A program made the position numbers and the translations under genes. DNA of 10,511 bases from CAWEHT01 sp963808455 (lineage in GTDB: Bacteria > Chloroflexota > Anaerolineae > CG2-30-64-16). Where the stretch lies: assembly GCA_963808455.1 (NCBI GenBank), contig CAWEHT010000048.1, positions 1 through 10,511 of the forward strand, given 5' to 3'. The notes beneath the pieces are model-generated. The model was not told the DNA's origin and did not search any database. It saw nothing but the letters and a program-made list of their open reading frames with translations. Shown one piece after another: positions 1 to 6,823 of the stretch (within the stretch, counting starts at the first letter, position 1; every line of letters starts with the position of its first letter).

Positions 1-1
1 C

Positions 2-109
2 GGGCATTACCCCGGCGGGGCCAGTGCTCGGCAGCTCCCACCGGGGGTTACTGGCTTGCCTCCTGACACGCCCGGCAGCACCCAAGGCGATACGACGCTG
101 ATTTTGTAA
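2..109 (+). CDS. Possible C-terminal tail of an upstream exported protein (partial, doubtful)
   Basis: Frame 2 is open from the window edge to a TAA at 107-109 and encodes about 35 residues rich in Gly, Pro and Thr, ending GDTTLIL. This composition resembles the linkers of the exported proteins that follow. It may be the end of a separate upstream gene, or it may be the missing upstream part of the first SH3b protein, displaced by another frameshift, since that protein has no visible signal peptide. Nothing in it identifies a family. A chance open stretch in GC-rich DNA is also possible. Confidence 0.2.
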   Translation, partial: GHYPGGASARQLPPGVTGLPPDTPGSTQGDTTLIL

Positions 110-143
110 GCGCACCCCGACCGCTGAGGGTGGGGTCAGTCCC

Positions 144-605
144 GTGGCGACACCGGCGGTGACCCTCTCTCCGCCAGGGACGACCACGCAAGGCGGGCAG
201 TCTCCTGTGGCAACCCCCGCGGCCGGGCCAGCCGTGACTCCCTTGCCCACGCCCTATGTGCAGGTGGAAGCCGACGTCGTCAATGGCCGGCGCGGGCCGG
301 ATACGGTCTTCGAGGTGATCGGCCAGGCCAAGCAAGGAGACCAGCTGATGATCCTTGCCGCTTTGCCGGACCAGAGCTGGTGGCAGGTTTGCTGCATTGC
401 CAACCAGCCGGCCTGGGTGATCGGCAGCGCCGTCACGGCGCAAGGGCCTCTGCAGATCGTCCCGCAGGTGCCTATGCCGCCCACGCCCACCGAGACTCTG
501 ACACCCACAGAGACGAGCCCGATTTCACCCCTCGATACCCCGCAGCCGCCGTTCGATATCGCAGAGGGGCCGATGTGGCCCATGACTGTGACAACGGTGA
601 GCTGA
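144..605 (+). CDS. SH3b-domain exported protein, N-terminal part (frameshifted, continues to 922)
   Basis: This reading frame encodes a Pro/Thr/Ala-rich linker (residues 1-37), then a bacterial SH3 (SH3b) domain at about residues 39-97, then a second Pro/Thr linker. SH3b hallmarks are the N-R-R-G-P-D-T start, VIGQAKQGDQL, SWWQVCC and PAWV. Such domains usually bind cell-wall glycan or protein outside the cell. The frame hits a TGA at 603-605, but homologous-looking sequence continues in frame 2 from about 587. Inserting one base after ACT at 585-587 gives a single product of about 259 aa ending at 922. The GTG at 144 is only the first candidate start after an in-frame TGA at 99-101. No signal peptide or clear ribosome binding site is seen, so the true N-terminus probably lies upstream. 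Confidence 0.65.
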   Translation: MATPAVTLSPPGTTTQGGQSPVATPAAGPAVTPLPTPYVQVEADVVNGRRGPDTVFEVIGQAKQGDQLMILAALPDQSWWQVCCIANQPAWVIGSAVTAQGPLQIVPQVPMPPTPTETLTPTETSPISPLDTPQPPFDIAEGPMWPMTVTTVS

Positions 606-922
606 CCATCTGGGTGAAGGTCGAGCTCAACTCGGGCGATCCTCTGGGCGGGTATGTTCTGAAGGTGTTTCGGAACGGCGTCGATGTGAGCAGCCCGGTG
701 CAATCACGCGCCGATGTGAGCGGCTTCTCGAACTCCGGGCCTGACCAGGGCGGTTTCGACTATAATCTTAAGTTCGAGGACCCAACTGCCCACGAAGCGA
801 ACTGGGAAATTTACCTTGCTCGCCCGGATGGCTCGCAGGTCTCTGATACGACTGACTTTACGACCATGGGTGACTCCTACCGGAATCAGGTGGTGTACAT
901 CGCCTACGTTCTGGCACGCTGA
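587..922 (+). CDS. C-terminal domain of the SH3b exported protein, in the shifted frame
   Basis: Frame 2 continues the preceding SH3b protein, from CDNGELTIWVKVEL to VVYIAYVLAR and a TGA at 920-922. The roughly 110 residues alternate hydrophobic and polar positions, with turns such as NSGDPLGG and SGPDQGG, as expected of an extracellular beta-sandwich. The segment has no start codon or ribosome binding site of its own near 587, which favours a broken single gene over a second gene. The open frame runs back to 380, but that upstream part is the out-of-frame shadow of the SH3b domain. The next gene starts 21 bases downstream with a strong ribosome binding site. Function is unknown. Confidence 0.6.
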   Translation, partial: CDNGELTIWVKVELNSGDPLGGYVLKVFRNGVDVSSPVQSRADVSGFSNSGPDQGGFDYNLKFEDPTAHEANWEIYLARPDGSQVSDTTDFTTMGDSYRNQVVYIAYVLAR

Positions 923-930
923 CAAATGCA

Positions 931-936
931 AAGGAG
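931..936 (+). promoter_or_regulatory. Ribosome binding site deciding the start of the SH3b lipoprotein
   Basis: AAGGAG lies 7 bases upstream of the ATG at 944. It lies inside the version of the gene that would start at the ATG at 926, so it argues for the shorter protein, which also gives a more normal signal peptide. Confidence 0.7.
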
Positions 937-943
937 AATCAGT

Positions 944-1909
944 ATGAGCTCTCGTATGACTGTCCTGGCCTGGTTGGCCATCTTGCCGCTTGTCTTCGCC
1001 AGCTGCGGGGCCGGTGCTCCCGGCCCTGCGCCTATCCCTCCGCCTTTGCCGACCAGGACGCCGCGGCCCACTTTCACGCCAACTGTGCCGGTGCCCACGG
1101 CCACACTCCTCGTCCCGACCGAGACGCCGGTTGTCACGGCCACCGTGGCCCTGAGCATGCCCACCACGTTGCCCCCCACGGCTGTGGTCACCCCGACGGC
1201 CCAGGCCCAAGCCACCTTGACCGCCAATGACCTGACCAACGTGCGCTCCGGGCCCGGCACCAATTACGACAAAATCGGCCAGCTGACGCAGGGCCAGCAA
1301 GCCGCGATCACCGGCAAAACCGCGGCCGGCGACTGGTGGCAGTTCAATTTCAACGGGCAAACCGGTTGGGTGTCGGCCGCCATGGTCACCGCCAGCGACG
1401 CCGCCAGCAGCGTGCCGGTCGCGCAGACGATCCCGCCGTCGCCGGTGCCGGTGGCGCAGCCCGTGGTCCAGCAACCGGCGCCGCAGCCGACGCAGCCGCC
1501 GGCCCCCGCGCCCACGGCCGCGCCGTCCTACCCGTTCGTCGCTGACCACTCTGAGGCACCCCCGCAGGTGAATCCGACCTACAGCAACGGCTTAGAGGTC
1601 CGTGGATGGATCGGCTGCAGCACCAGCGCCAACACCTGCGTCGCCGCGACCCTCAAGGTATCCGGTCCGGGCGGGTCGAAGACGATTTCATGCGGCGCTG
1701 GGGTGATAGCATGGGATCCTCCGGGTAGTTACGTTGCGTTTCACGTCTACAACGGGCTGCCCGAATGCAAGCTAGACATCACCCCCTTTGTCCCCGGTAC
1801 CTATACCGCGGTGCTCGTCAACTCCGGCGGCAATCCGCAGTCTGACGCGCTGACCTTCGACGCCGAAGGCAACACCCGCTCGTGGTTTCTCGCCTTCAGA
1901 CCGCGTTGA
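944..1909 (+). CDS. SH3b-domain lipoprotein with C-terminal beta-rich domain
   Basis: This is an intact 321-aa predicted lipoprotein. The hydrophobic signal (about residues 6-20) ends in the lipobox-like VFASC, making Cys21 the likely lipidated residue and placing the protein on the outer face of the membrane. A long Pro/Thr linker (about 24-90) leads to an SH3b domain (about 91-150), recognisable by NVRSGPGTNYDKIGQL, DWWQF and TGWVS. A Pro/Gln/Ala linker follows, then a C-terminal domain from about 197 with four cysteines that could form disulfides. The ATG at 944 is chosen over the in-frame ATG at 926 because AAGGAG at 931-936 sits 7 bases before it. The gene follows the first SH3b gene by 21 bases, overlaps the glycosyltransferase start, and has the same general plan as the first gene. 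Ligand unknown. Confidence 0.82.
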   Translation: MSSRMTVLAWLAILPLVFASCGAGAPGPAPIPPPLPTRTPRPTFTPTVPVPTATLLVPTETPVVTATVALSMPTTLPPTAVVTPTAQAQATLTANDLTNVRSGPGTNYDKIGQLTQGQQAAITGKTAAGDWWQFNFNGQTGWVSAAMVTASDAASSVPVAQTIPPSPVPVAQPVVQQPAPQPTQPPAPAPTAAPSYPFVADHSEAPPQVNPTYSNGLEVRGWIGCSTSANTCVAATLKVSGPGGSKTISCGAGVIAWDPPGSYVAFHVYNGLPECKLDITPFVPGTYTAVLVNSGGNPQSDALTFDAEGNTRSWFLAFRPR

Positions 1910-3969
1910 CGGCGAGCGACGTTGAGGCCGGACCTCTGAGGGACATCTCACAGGGAAGACGTCCCGGGGTCCGGCTGGCCCTCGTCCTGCTGGCCTTGCT
2001 GGCTCTGGCCCTGCGGTGCGCCCGCCTGGATTTTCAGCCTCTCTGGTGGGACGAGGGCTACTCGGTCTGGTTCGCCACACACTCGCTCGGCCAGATGGCC
2101 GCGCTGACGGCCCTAGATATCCATCCCCCATTCTATTACGCGCTTCTGCGTGGCTGGATCCTGATGTTGGGTGCGGGGCCGGTGGCGCTGCGACTGCTCT
2201 CGGTAGCTATCGGCTTCCTTGGCCTGCCCGCCATCTACCTGGCCGGCAGGCGCATGCTCGGCCCGGGCGTGGGGGCGCTGGCGACCGTGCTGTTGGCCGT
2301 CAATCCGTTCCACATCTATTACAGCCAGGAAATCAGGATGTACGGGCTGGTGGCCTTGCTCAGCGCCGCCATGCTGGCCGCCGCGTGGGCGCTTTTCGAC
2401 CGCCCGGCGGAGAAATCCGGCGCGCTGCGCTACGCGCCATACGTCCTGGTGGTCACGGCCGCGCTCTACACCCAGTACTACACGGTTTTCTTGCCGATTG
2501 GGCTCACTCTCTTCGCGTGCTGGCACTGGCGCCGCTGTTTGCCGGCGCTCTGGCGCTGGCTGGTCGCGCAGGCCGTCTGCGCCCTGCTCTACCTGCCCTG
2601 GGTCCTGTACGCGGCGCCGAAGCTGGTGCCTTACATCGGCAACAAGGTCGTGATGGACGCGGACCAGCCGTTGTCATTGTTGCCCTACTTCGGCCGGCAT
2701 CTGTCGGCTTTCCTGGCCGGCCATTTGGAGGGGCCGCTGGGCGCCTGGTGGCCGGCCGCGTTGGCGCTCCTATTGCCCATTGCGATCGGGATGGCGCTGC
2801 TCGTCAGGGATGATGCCCGCGCACGGACGCCGGCCCTGATGCTGGCTACCGTGGTGCTGACCGCCCTGGTCCTCGGTTACCTGGTGGGCCTCCGTTATCC
2901 ATTCTTTCCGGCGCGTGGCGAGCGCTTGCAATTGTTGGCGCTGCCGCCGTTCCTCCTGCTCGCAGCGGCGGGGCTCGCCGCGCTGGCACGCCGCTGCCTC
3001 AGGGGTGGCCTGTTGGCGATCGGCCTGGTCGGCGTTGTATCGGCGGTGAGCCTGGGTGCCTTCTACAGCGTGCCGCGCTATCCCAACGACGATTATCGCC
3101 CCTTGATCGCGCAGATCGTCCAGCAGGCGCGGCCTGGCGACACCGTATTCTGCGTGTACCCCTGGCAGGTCGGCTACTGGCGCACCTACGGCGACCCTGG
3201 CGGGGCGTCTCCGGTCCTGACCCCGTCCATGGACTGGGGCGACACGCTTAGCGGCGCGTTGGATGCGGCCCTGCAAAGCGGGCATGTCTTCTTGCCTGCG
3301 CACCAGGCGCTTGGCGCCGGCCTTGAAAATCGCATCGAGAGCTATCTGGGCCAGCACACGCGGCTTTTTGCCAACCAGTGGTACGGGCCCCACACGCGCC
3401 TCAGCGCCTGGGCTGCGGAGCCGCTCACGGCGGATCAGCCGTTGGCCGGGATGCCCGTGCAATTCGCAGGGGCTGGCCTGACGTCAGCTCTGGTGCTTGC
3501 GTCAGGTGGCGCCGGCCCTGCGCCGGTCGCGGCGGCCAACGCTGTGCTGCCGCTCACGCTCGAGTGGCGCTCTGCGACGCCCCCGCCCACGCTGGCCGTC
3601 AGCGTCCGGCTCGTTGACGCCCTGGGGCAGATCTGGGCCCAACATGATTACCAGCCGCTCGGCGGGGTCGATCCGGGCAGCGTTGCCCTCGCTCCCTCCT
3701 CGCTGCCGGCAAGTGGCGGACTTTCGCGGCAGGGCGCCGGGTGGACCACGGTGGACCGCCTGGGGCTTCTGGTGCCGGCCGGCACGCCTCCCGGCCGATA
3801 TCGGCTCGCCATCAGCGTGCTCCAGGCCGAGGGTGGCCAGCCTCTGGCCGCGCAGGCCGCCGGCGGCGCGGGGTCCGGTAACGGCGCCTTCGTCGCGGAA
3901 GTGACCGTAACCTCAGCAGACCGGCAGATGTCTGTCGAACGAATCTTCCCATCGCGCCGCCGCAGCTAG
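1882..3969 (+). CDS. GT39/PMT-like integral membrane glycosyltransferase (main part; gene likely extends to 4860)
   Basis: This is a GT-C fold membrane glycosyltransferase of the GT39/ArnT type, a family that moves a sugar from a polyprenyl-phosphate donor to a protein or lipid on the outer membrane face. The first membrane segment is at about residues 30-46. The first outside loop carries the family's acidic pair in WWDEGYSVW (55-63), followed by HPPFYYALLRGW (81-92) and NPFHIYYSQEIRMYG (141-155). About ten further hydrophobic segments reach residue 415 or so. A soluble region follows, with a beta-sandwich module at about 536-665. The GTG at 1882 overlaps the lipoprotein gene by 28 bases. 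A TTG at 1906, overlapping its stop, is an alternative start, and neither has a good ribosome binding site. The last residues before the TAG at 3967-3969 are out of frame: one missing base near 3931-3942 joins the gene to the next segment. Donor and acceptor are unknown. Confidence 0.85.
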   Translation: MVSRLQTALTASDVEAGPLRDISQGRRPGVRLALVLLALLALALRCARLDFQPLWWDEGYSVWFATHSLGQMAALTALDIHPPFYYALLRGWILMLGAGPVALRLLSVAIGFLGLPAIYLAGRRMLGPGVGALATVLLAVNPFHIYYSQEIRMYGLVALLSAAMLAAAWALFDRPAEKSGALRYAPYVLVVTAALYTQYYTVFLPIGLTLFACWHWRRCLPALWRWLVAQAVCALLYLPWVLYAAPKLVPYIGNKVVMDADQPLSLLPYFGRHLSAFLAGHLEGPLGAWWPAALALLLPIAIGMALLVRDDARARTPALMLATVVLTALVLGYLVGLRYPFFPARGERLQLLALPPFLLLAAAGLAALARRCLRGGLLAIGLVGVVSAVSLGAFYSVPRYPNDDYRPLIAQIVQQARPGDTVFCVYPWQVGYWRTYGDPGGASPVLTPSMDWGDTLSGALDAALQSGHVFLPAHQALGAGLENRIESYLGQHTRLFANQWYGPHTRLSAWAAEPLTADQPLAGMPVQFAGAGLTSALVLASGGAGPAPVAAANAVLPLTLEWRSATPPPTLAVSVRLVDALGQIWAQHDYQPLGGVDPGSVALAPSSLPASGGLSRQGAGWTTVDRLGLLVPAGTPPGRYRLAISVLQAEGGQPLAAQAAGGAGSGNGAFVAEVTVTSADRQMSVERIFPSRRRS

Positions 3970-4538
3970 TGAACCTGAGCGACGCCATCCGCTTCCTGGG
4001 CTACAGCACCGACGACACCCCCGTCTTGCCTGGTGAGGAGCGTAAGGTCAGCCTGTTCTGGCAGGCGCGGGCGCGGCCTGGCGATGACTACACGGCCTTT
4101 GTGCAGCTGCTGGGCGCGCCTGGGCGAGCGCCCTTGTCGTTGTGGCAAGCCATGCCTGGGGCGGCCGATGCCACCACCCAGTGGGCACCCGGCACGCTTA
4201 TGCGCACGCAGGCAGCTTTTCGCCCGCCGGCCGACCTGGTCGACGGCCAATACACCTTGATAGCCGGCCTCTTTCGGGCTTCGGATGGGCGACGGCTGGC
4301 CACGCCCAGCGGAGCCGATCACCTCACGCTTGGCCGGATCACCGTCCATGGCCGCCCGCACGTAATGGCGCGGCCGAGCCCGGCCCACGGCGCGTCCGCG
4401 ACTTTCGGAGGCTTCGCCCGCCTCATCGGTTATGACCTCGTCGCGTCCCTTTCCCGCTTCGCCCGGCGGGAGCGGGGTGCTGAATCCTGGCCGGGGGAAC
4501 CTTGCTCAGGCACCGGACGCCGTCGCTTCTGGGAATAA
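3969..4538 (+). CDS. Beta-sandwich segment of the glycosyltransferase, frame-shifted
   Basis: Frame 0 here encodes the continuation of the glycosyltransferase tail. Upstream of the GTG at 3969 the same frame already reads TNLPIAPPQL, which suits the linker between two modules and argues that this is not an independent gene. The module itself (SDAIRFLGY, RKVSLFWQARARPGDDYTAF, DGQYTLIAGLF) is similar to the one before and the one after. Sense ends near 4446-4455, after IGYDLVAS. The rest, to the TAA at 4536-4538, is out-of-frame and Arg-rich. GTG 3969 does overlap the preceding TAG (TAGTG), so coupled re-initiation on a separate polypeptide cannot be fully excluded. Confidence 0.5.
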   Translation: MNLSDAIRFLGYSTDDTPVLPGEERKVSLFWQARARPGDDYTAFVQLLGAPGRAPLSLWQAMPGAADATTQWAPGTLMRTQAAFRPPADLVDGQYTLIAGLFRASDGRRLATPSGADHLTLGRITVHGRPHVMARPSPAHGASATFGGFARLIGYDLVASLSRFARRERGAESWPGEPCSGTGRRRFWE

Positions 4539-4860
4539 CCTGACGCTGGTGCTCTATTGGCAGGCGCTGAGCACGCCGGATCGCGCCTACACCGTCTTTG
4601 TACATCTGCTCGACCGGGATGGCCGGCGGCGCGGCGCAGGAGATGGTGAGCCGGGAAAGGGCAGCCTGCCAACCACAGGCTGGGTAATCTCCGAATACCT
4701 GACCGACTCGCATGTCATCGCCGTCAACCAGAACGCGCCTGCCGGCAGTTACCGCGTGGCGGTAGGCCTGTATGACCCGTCCACGGGACAGCGTCTGGCG
4801 ACAGCGGACGGCTCGGACCAGCTCATCTTGGATTCGACGGTGCAGCTGGGGGCTCGCTGA
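4432..4860 (+). CDS. Last beta-sandwich module of the glycosyltransferase, frame-shifted
   Basis: Frame 1 from about 4450 carries the third copy of the module: NNLTLVLYWQALSTPDRAYT, FVHLLDRDG, AGSYRVAVGLYD, GQRLATADGSDQ, with a TGA at 4858-4860. The preceding module matches in order (VSLFWQA, FVQLLG, GQYTLIAGLF, RRLATPSGADH). Removing one base from the CCCTTTCCC run at 4447-4455 joins frame 0 to this frame as GYDLVASFPASPGGSG. The ATG at 4432 overlaps the previous frame and has no ribosome binding site. With both corrections the whole protein is about 992 aa. Carbohydrate or surface binding by these modules is a guess. Confidence 0.5.
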   Translation: MTSSRPFPASPGGSGVLNPGRGNLAQAPDAVASGNNLTLVLYWQALSTPDRAYTVFVHLLDRDGRRRGAGDGEPGKGSLPTTGWVISEYLTDSHVIAVNQNAPAGSYRVAVGLYDPSTGQRLATADGSDQLILDSTVQLGAR

Positions 4861-4938
4861 GGCGGCTCAACCTGACGGGGGGTCCGTGTTCATGCAACTT
4901 CCTGCACGCTATTGCGTAAATCAGATGTGCGATCAGGG

Positions 4939-4960
4939 CGCTGCCGTGCCCCCGGCGGCG
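4939..4960. other. GC-rich hairpin between the glycosyltransferase and the helical protein gene
   Basis: CGCTGCCG and CGGCGGCG pair over 8 positions, including one G-U, around a 6-base loop. Only TTCC follows, so it is a weak candidate for a terminator or attenuator. The direct repeat GCGATCAG flanks it at 4929-4936 and 4971-4978. Such hairpins can arise by chance at this base composition. Confidence 0.25.
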
Positions 4961-4982
4961 TTCCTGGATGGCGATCAGTGTC

Positions 4983-4988
4983 AGGAGG
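4983..4988 (+). promoter_or_regulatory. Ribosome binding site for the small helical protein
   Basis: AGGAGG lies 5 bases before the ATG at 4994. It sets the start well inside a longer open frame whose upstream part reads as Arg/Ser-rich shadow sequence of the glycosyltransferase end. Confidence 0.75.
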
Positions 4989-4993
4989 GAACC

Positions 4994-5434
4994 ATGACTC
5001 AGGAACCTCGTCCCGGCAGCAGCATTGCCGAGGAGCTGAACCGGCTAGGCCGCCAGTTGGGCGAAGCAGCGCGGCTGGCATGGGAAAGCGAGGACCGCAA
5101 GCGATTGCAGGCCGAGCTAGAGGATGGACTGCGGCGATTCGGTGTCCAGGCGGAGACCACCATCGAGCAAGCGCGCCGCAGTGAGGCCGGCAGGCAGCTC
5201 TCAGACCAGGCGCAGCGTGTTGCCACCCAGGTCAAGGAGGCCAGGGTCGCGGACAAAGTGCGCGACGGCCTCATCGTTGGGCTGGCCAGCCTCAACAGAG
5301 AGTTGAGCCGGCTGCTGGATCATCTGGGCGAGCGGGCCGCTCCGCCGGCCCCTGGCGCCGAGGCCCCGGTGACCGGCTCTCGGCAGGAGCCACCTGGGAC
5401 GCCTCCGTCCGGGCCTTCCGACCCCGTGATCTAG
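4994..5434 (+). CDS. Small helical (coiled-coil-like) protein of unknown function
   Basis: The gene encodes 146 aa, starting at an ATG with a strong ribosome binding site. Residues 8 to about 105 are charged and amphipathic, with many Glu, Arg, Ala and Gln, and look like two or three long helices (for example EELNRLGRQLGEAARLAWES and RLQAELEDGLRRFG). A Pro/Gly-rich tail follows from about 108 to the end. No signal peptide, membrane segment or catalytic motif is visible, so it is probably cytosolic. Similar short helical proteins, often with AWESE and RKRLQAE-like stretches, are familiar from Chloroflexota genomes without known function (recalled, not searched). It lies 133 bases after the glycosyltransferase and about 100 bases before the radical SAM gene, with a hairpin on each side, so it may be transcribed on its own. 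Confidence 0.75.
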   Translation: MTQEPRPGSSIAEELNRLGRQLGEAARLAWESEDRKRLQAELEDGLRRFGVQAETTIEQARRSEAGRQLSDQAQRVATQVKEARVADKVRDGLIVGLASLNRELSRLLDHLGERAAPPAPGAEAPVTGSRQEPPGTPPSGPSDPVI

Positions 5435-5446
5435 ATTGGATTGCAT

Positions 5447-5468
5447 GCCCCCGATGTGGCTCGGGGGC
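5447..5468. terminator. Perfect 8-bp hairpin after the helical protein gene, terminator-like
   Basis: GCCCCCGA (5447-5454) and TCGGGGGC (5461-5468) are perfect inverted repeats around the loop TGTGGC. Two more GC pairs (5443-5444 with 5470-5471) extend the stem past a bulge. It begins 13 bases after the stop codon at 5432-5434. Only a short CTTT follows, so it lacks the T-run of a classic intrinsic terminator. It could instead stabilise the upstream mRNA. Confidence 0.45.
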
Positions 5469-5537
5469 TGCGCTTTGGGCGGTGCAGGCTTGCCGGCCGC
5501 GGCGGGCCTGGGTCCGGCGCCCTGGGAATGGAGGTCG

Positions 5538-6823
5538 ATGAGGATCGAGTTCATCACTGCAGAGTCACCGTTGACCAGGGCGCTGCGAGAGGGCGAGTTC
5601 ATCCGCTTTCCCCAGCTGACCGTCCCGCTGTTGGCCGCGCTGACGCCGCCCGAGATCGAAGTCCACCACACTGATGAGATCATCCAGGATGTGGATTTTT
5701 CCCGCCCCGCCGATCTCGTTGCCATCACGTGTTGTACGCCGGCGGCCCCGCATGCGTACGAGATTGCGCGGCGGTATCGGGATCGTGGCGTCCGCGTGGT
5801 CCTTGGGGGTCCCCATCCCACGTTGCTTCCTGCCGAGGCCCAGGCGCACGCCGATGCGGTGGTGGTCGGCGAGGCCGAGGAGTCGTGGCCGCGCCTGATC
5901 GCGGACTTCCGCGCCGGCTGCCTGCACCCTCTTTACCGCGCTGAGGGTCCGCCGTCGTTGTGCGGGCTCCCGCCCGCTCGGCGCGATCTCCTCAGTGGGC
6001 GCTGGTACAGCAAAGGTGTGCTCATCGCCACCAGGGGTTGCCCTAATGCCTGCGAATACTGCACGTTGCCCTACCTGTACGACCGGAAGCTCCGTTTCCG
6101 GCCGGTGCAGGAAGTGGCTCAAGAAGTGGCGGCAATCCAGGGGAAACCCATCGTGTTCTGGGACGATAACCTGGTAGCGGATCCCGCTTATGCCAGGGAG
6201 CTGTTCCGCGCGATCACCCCTTGCAAGAAGTGGTGGACTGCCCAGGCCACGATGCAGGTCGCCTCGGACGACGAGTTGCTGCGCCTGGCCGCCGAGAGCG
6301 GCTGCAGAGCTTTTTTCATCGGGTTCGAGTCGTTCTCGCAGCAGAGTTTGGACGCTACAGGGAAGGGCTTCAACCGGGTGAGAGACTACCAGGCCGTGGT
6401 AGCCAGGCTCCACGCTCACGGCATCGCGATCCAGGCCGGCATCATGCTTGGTTTTGATCAGGATGAGCCCGACGTTTTCGCGCGCACGGTCGAGGCGGCC
6501 GAAGCGATCGGGATCGATCAACGCGACCATCAGCCTGGTTGTGCCGTTCCCCGGCACGCGTCTCTTTGCCCGGCTCGAACGGGAAGGCCGGATCCTTACG
6601 CGGGACTGGTCGAAATATAACGGCAAGACAGATGTAGTCTTTCGCCCAAAGCTAATGGCGCCGGAGGTCCTTCAAGCAGGGTTCGAATGGACAGCGGCGC
6701 GAATTCTACTCGTGGGGTTCGATCTGGAGCCGGCTTTCCCGCTCACGCACGGGCCTGGAGTGGAACCTGCTGCGCAACGTGGGATATCATCGGGCGGCTT
6801 ACCGGCAGGGTGGCGTCCTCTAG
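5538..6823 (+). CDS. B12-binding-type radical SAM protein (two frameshifts)
   Basis: The N-terminal part (about residues 1-130) looks like a cobalamin-binding Rossmann domain, with LGGPHPTLLP (89-98) and GEAEESW (111-117). No DxHxxG histidine motif is seen. The radical SAM core carries the cluster ligands Cys168, Cys172 and Cys175 in TRGCPNACEYCTL (CxxxCxxC), followed by FWDDN and IGFES strands. Such enzymes use a [4Fe-4S] cluster and S-adenosylmethionine for radical chemistry such as methylation. The substrate here is unknown. The ATG at 5538 has GGAGG only 3 bases upstream. The initial frame runs to 6620, but its sense ends near 6513-6521. Dropping one base there, and one near 6694-6700, gives 427 aa ending at the TAG at 6821-6823. 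That stop overlaps the convergent NUDIX stop. Confidence 0.8.
6520..6823 (+). CDS. Displaced C-terminal part of the radical SAM protein
   Basis: Frame 1 from 6520 reads NATISLVVPFPGTRLFARLE, REGRILTRDWSKYNG, DVVFRPKLMAPEVL and GFEWTA, a typical end of a B12-type radical SAM core (PFPGT and DW-KY-G strands). From about 6698 the sense moves to frame 2: REFYSWGSIWSRLSRSRTG, then LEWNLLRNVGYHRAAYRQGG, VL and TAG. Aromatic and Arg-rich tails of this kind are common in the family. Neither segment has its own start or ribosome binding site, so they belong to the gene that begins at 5538. Confidence 0.65.
6820..6823. other. CTAG where two convergent genes share overlapping stop codons
   Basis: On the plus strand, TAG at 6821-6823 ends the frame-corrected radical SAM gene. 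On the minus strand, TAG at 6822-6820 ends the frame-corrected NUDIX gene. The palindrome gives both genes their stop. No hairpin or T-run terminator is evident around it, so each transcript may read into the other gene as antisense. Confidence 0.6.

Noticed and set aside
704..1549. 281-aa open frame on the minus strand
   Set aside because: Its product is extremely Arg/Gly/His-rich, has no recognisable motif, and lies opposite the clear SH3b lipoprotein. It is a by-product of high GC content.
2770..3462. 230-aa open frame on the minus strand within the glycosyltransferase
   Set aside because: It is rich in Arg, Gln and His with no family resemblance, while the plus strand has clear GT39 motifs and membrane segments.
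4432..4860. Independent small gene after the glycosyltransferase
   Set aside because: It has no ribosome binding site, starts within the preceding frame, and its content is one more copy of the module that precedes it.
5565..6626. 353-aa open frame on the minus strand
   Set aside because: It lies opposite the radical SAM gene with its cluster-binding cysteines, has Arg/Gly-rich composition, and no motif or ribosome binding site.
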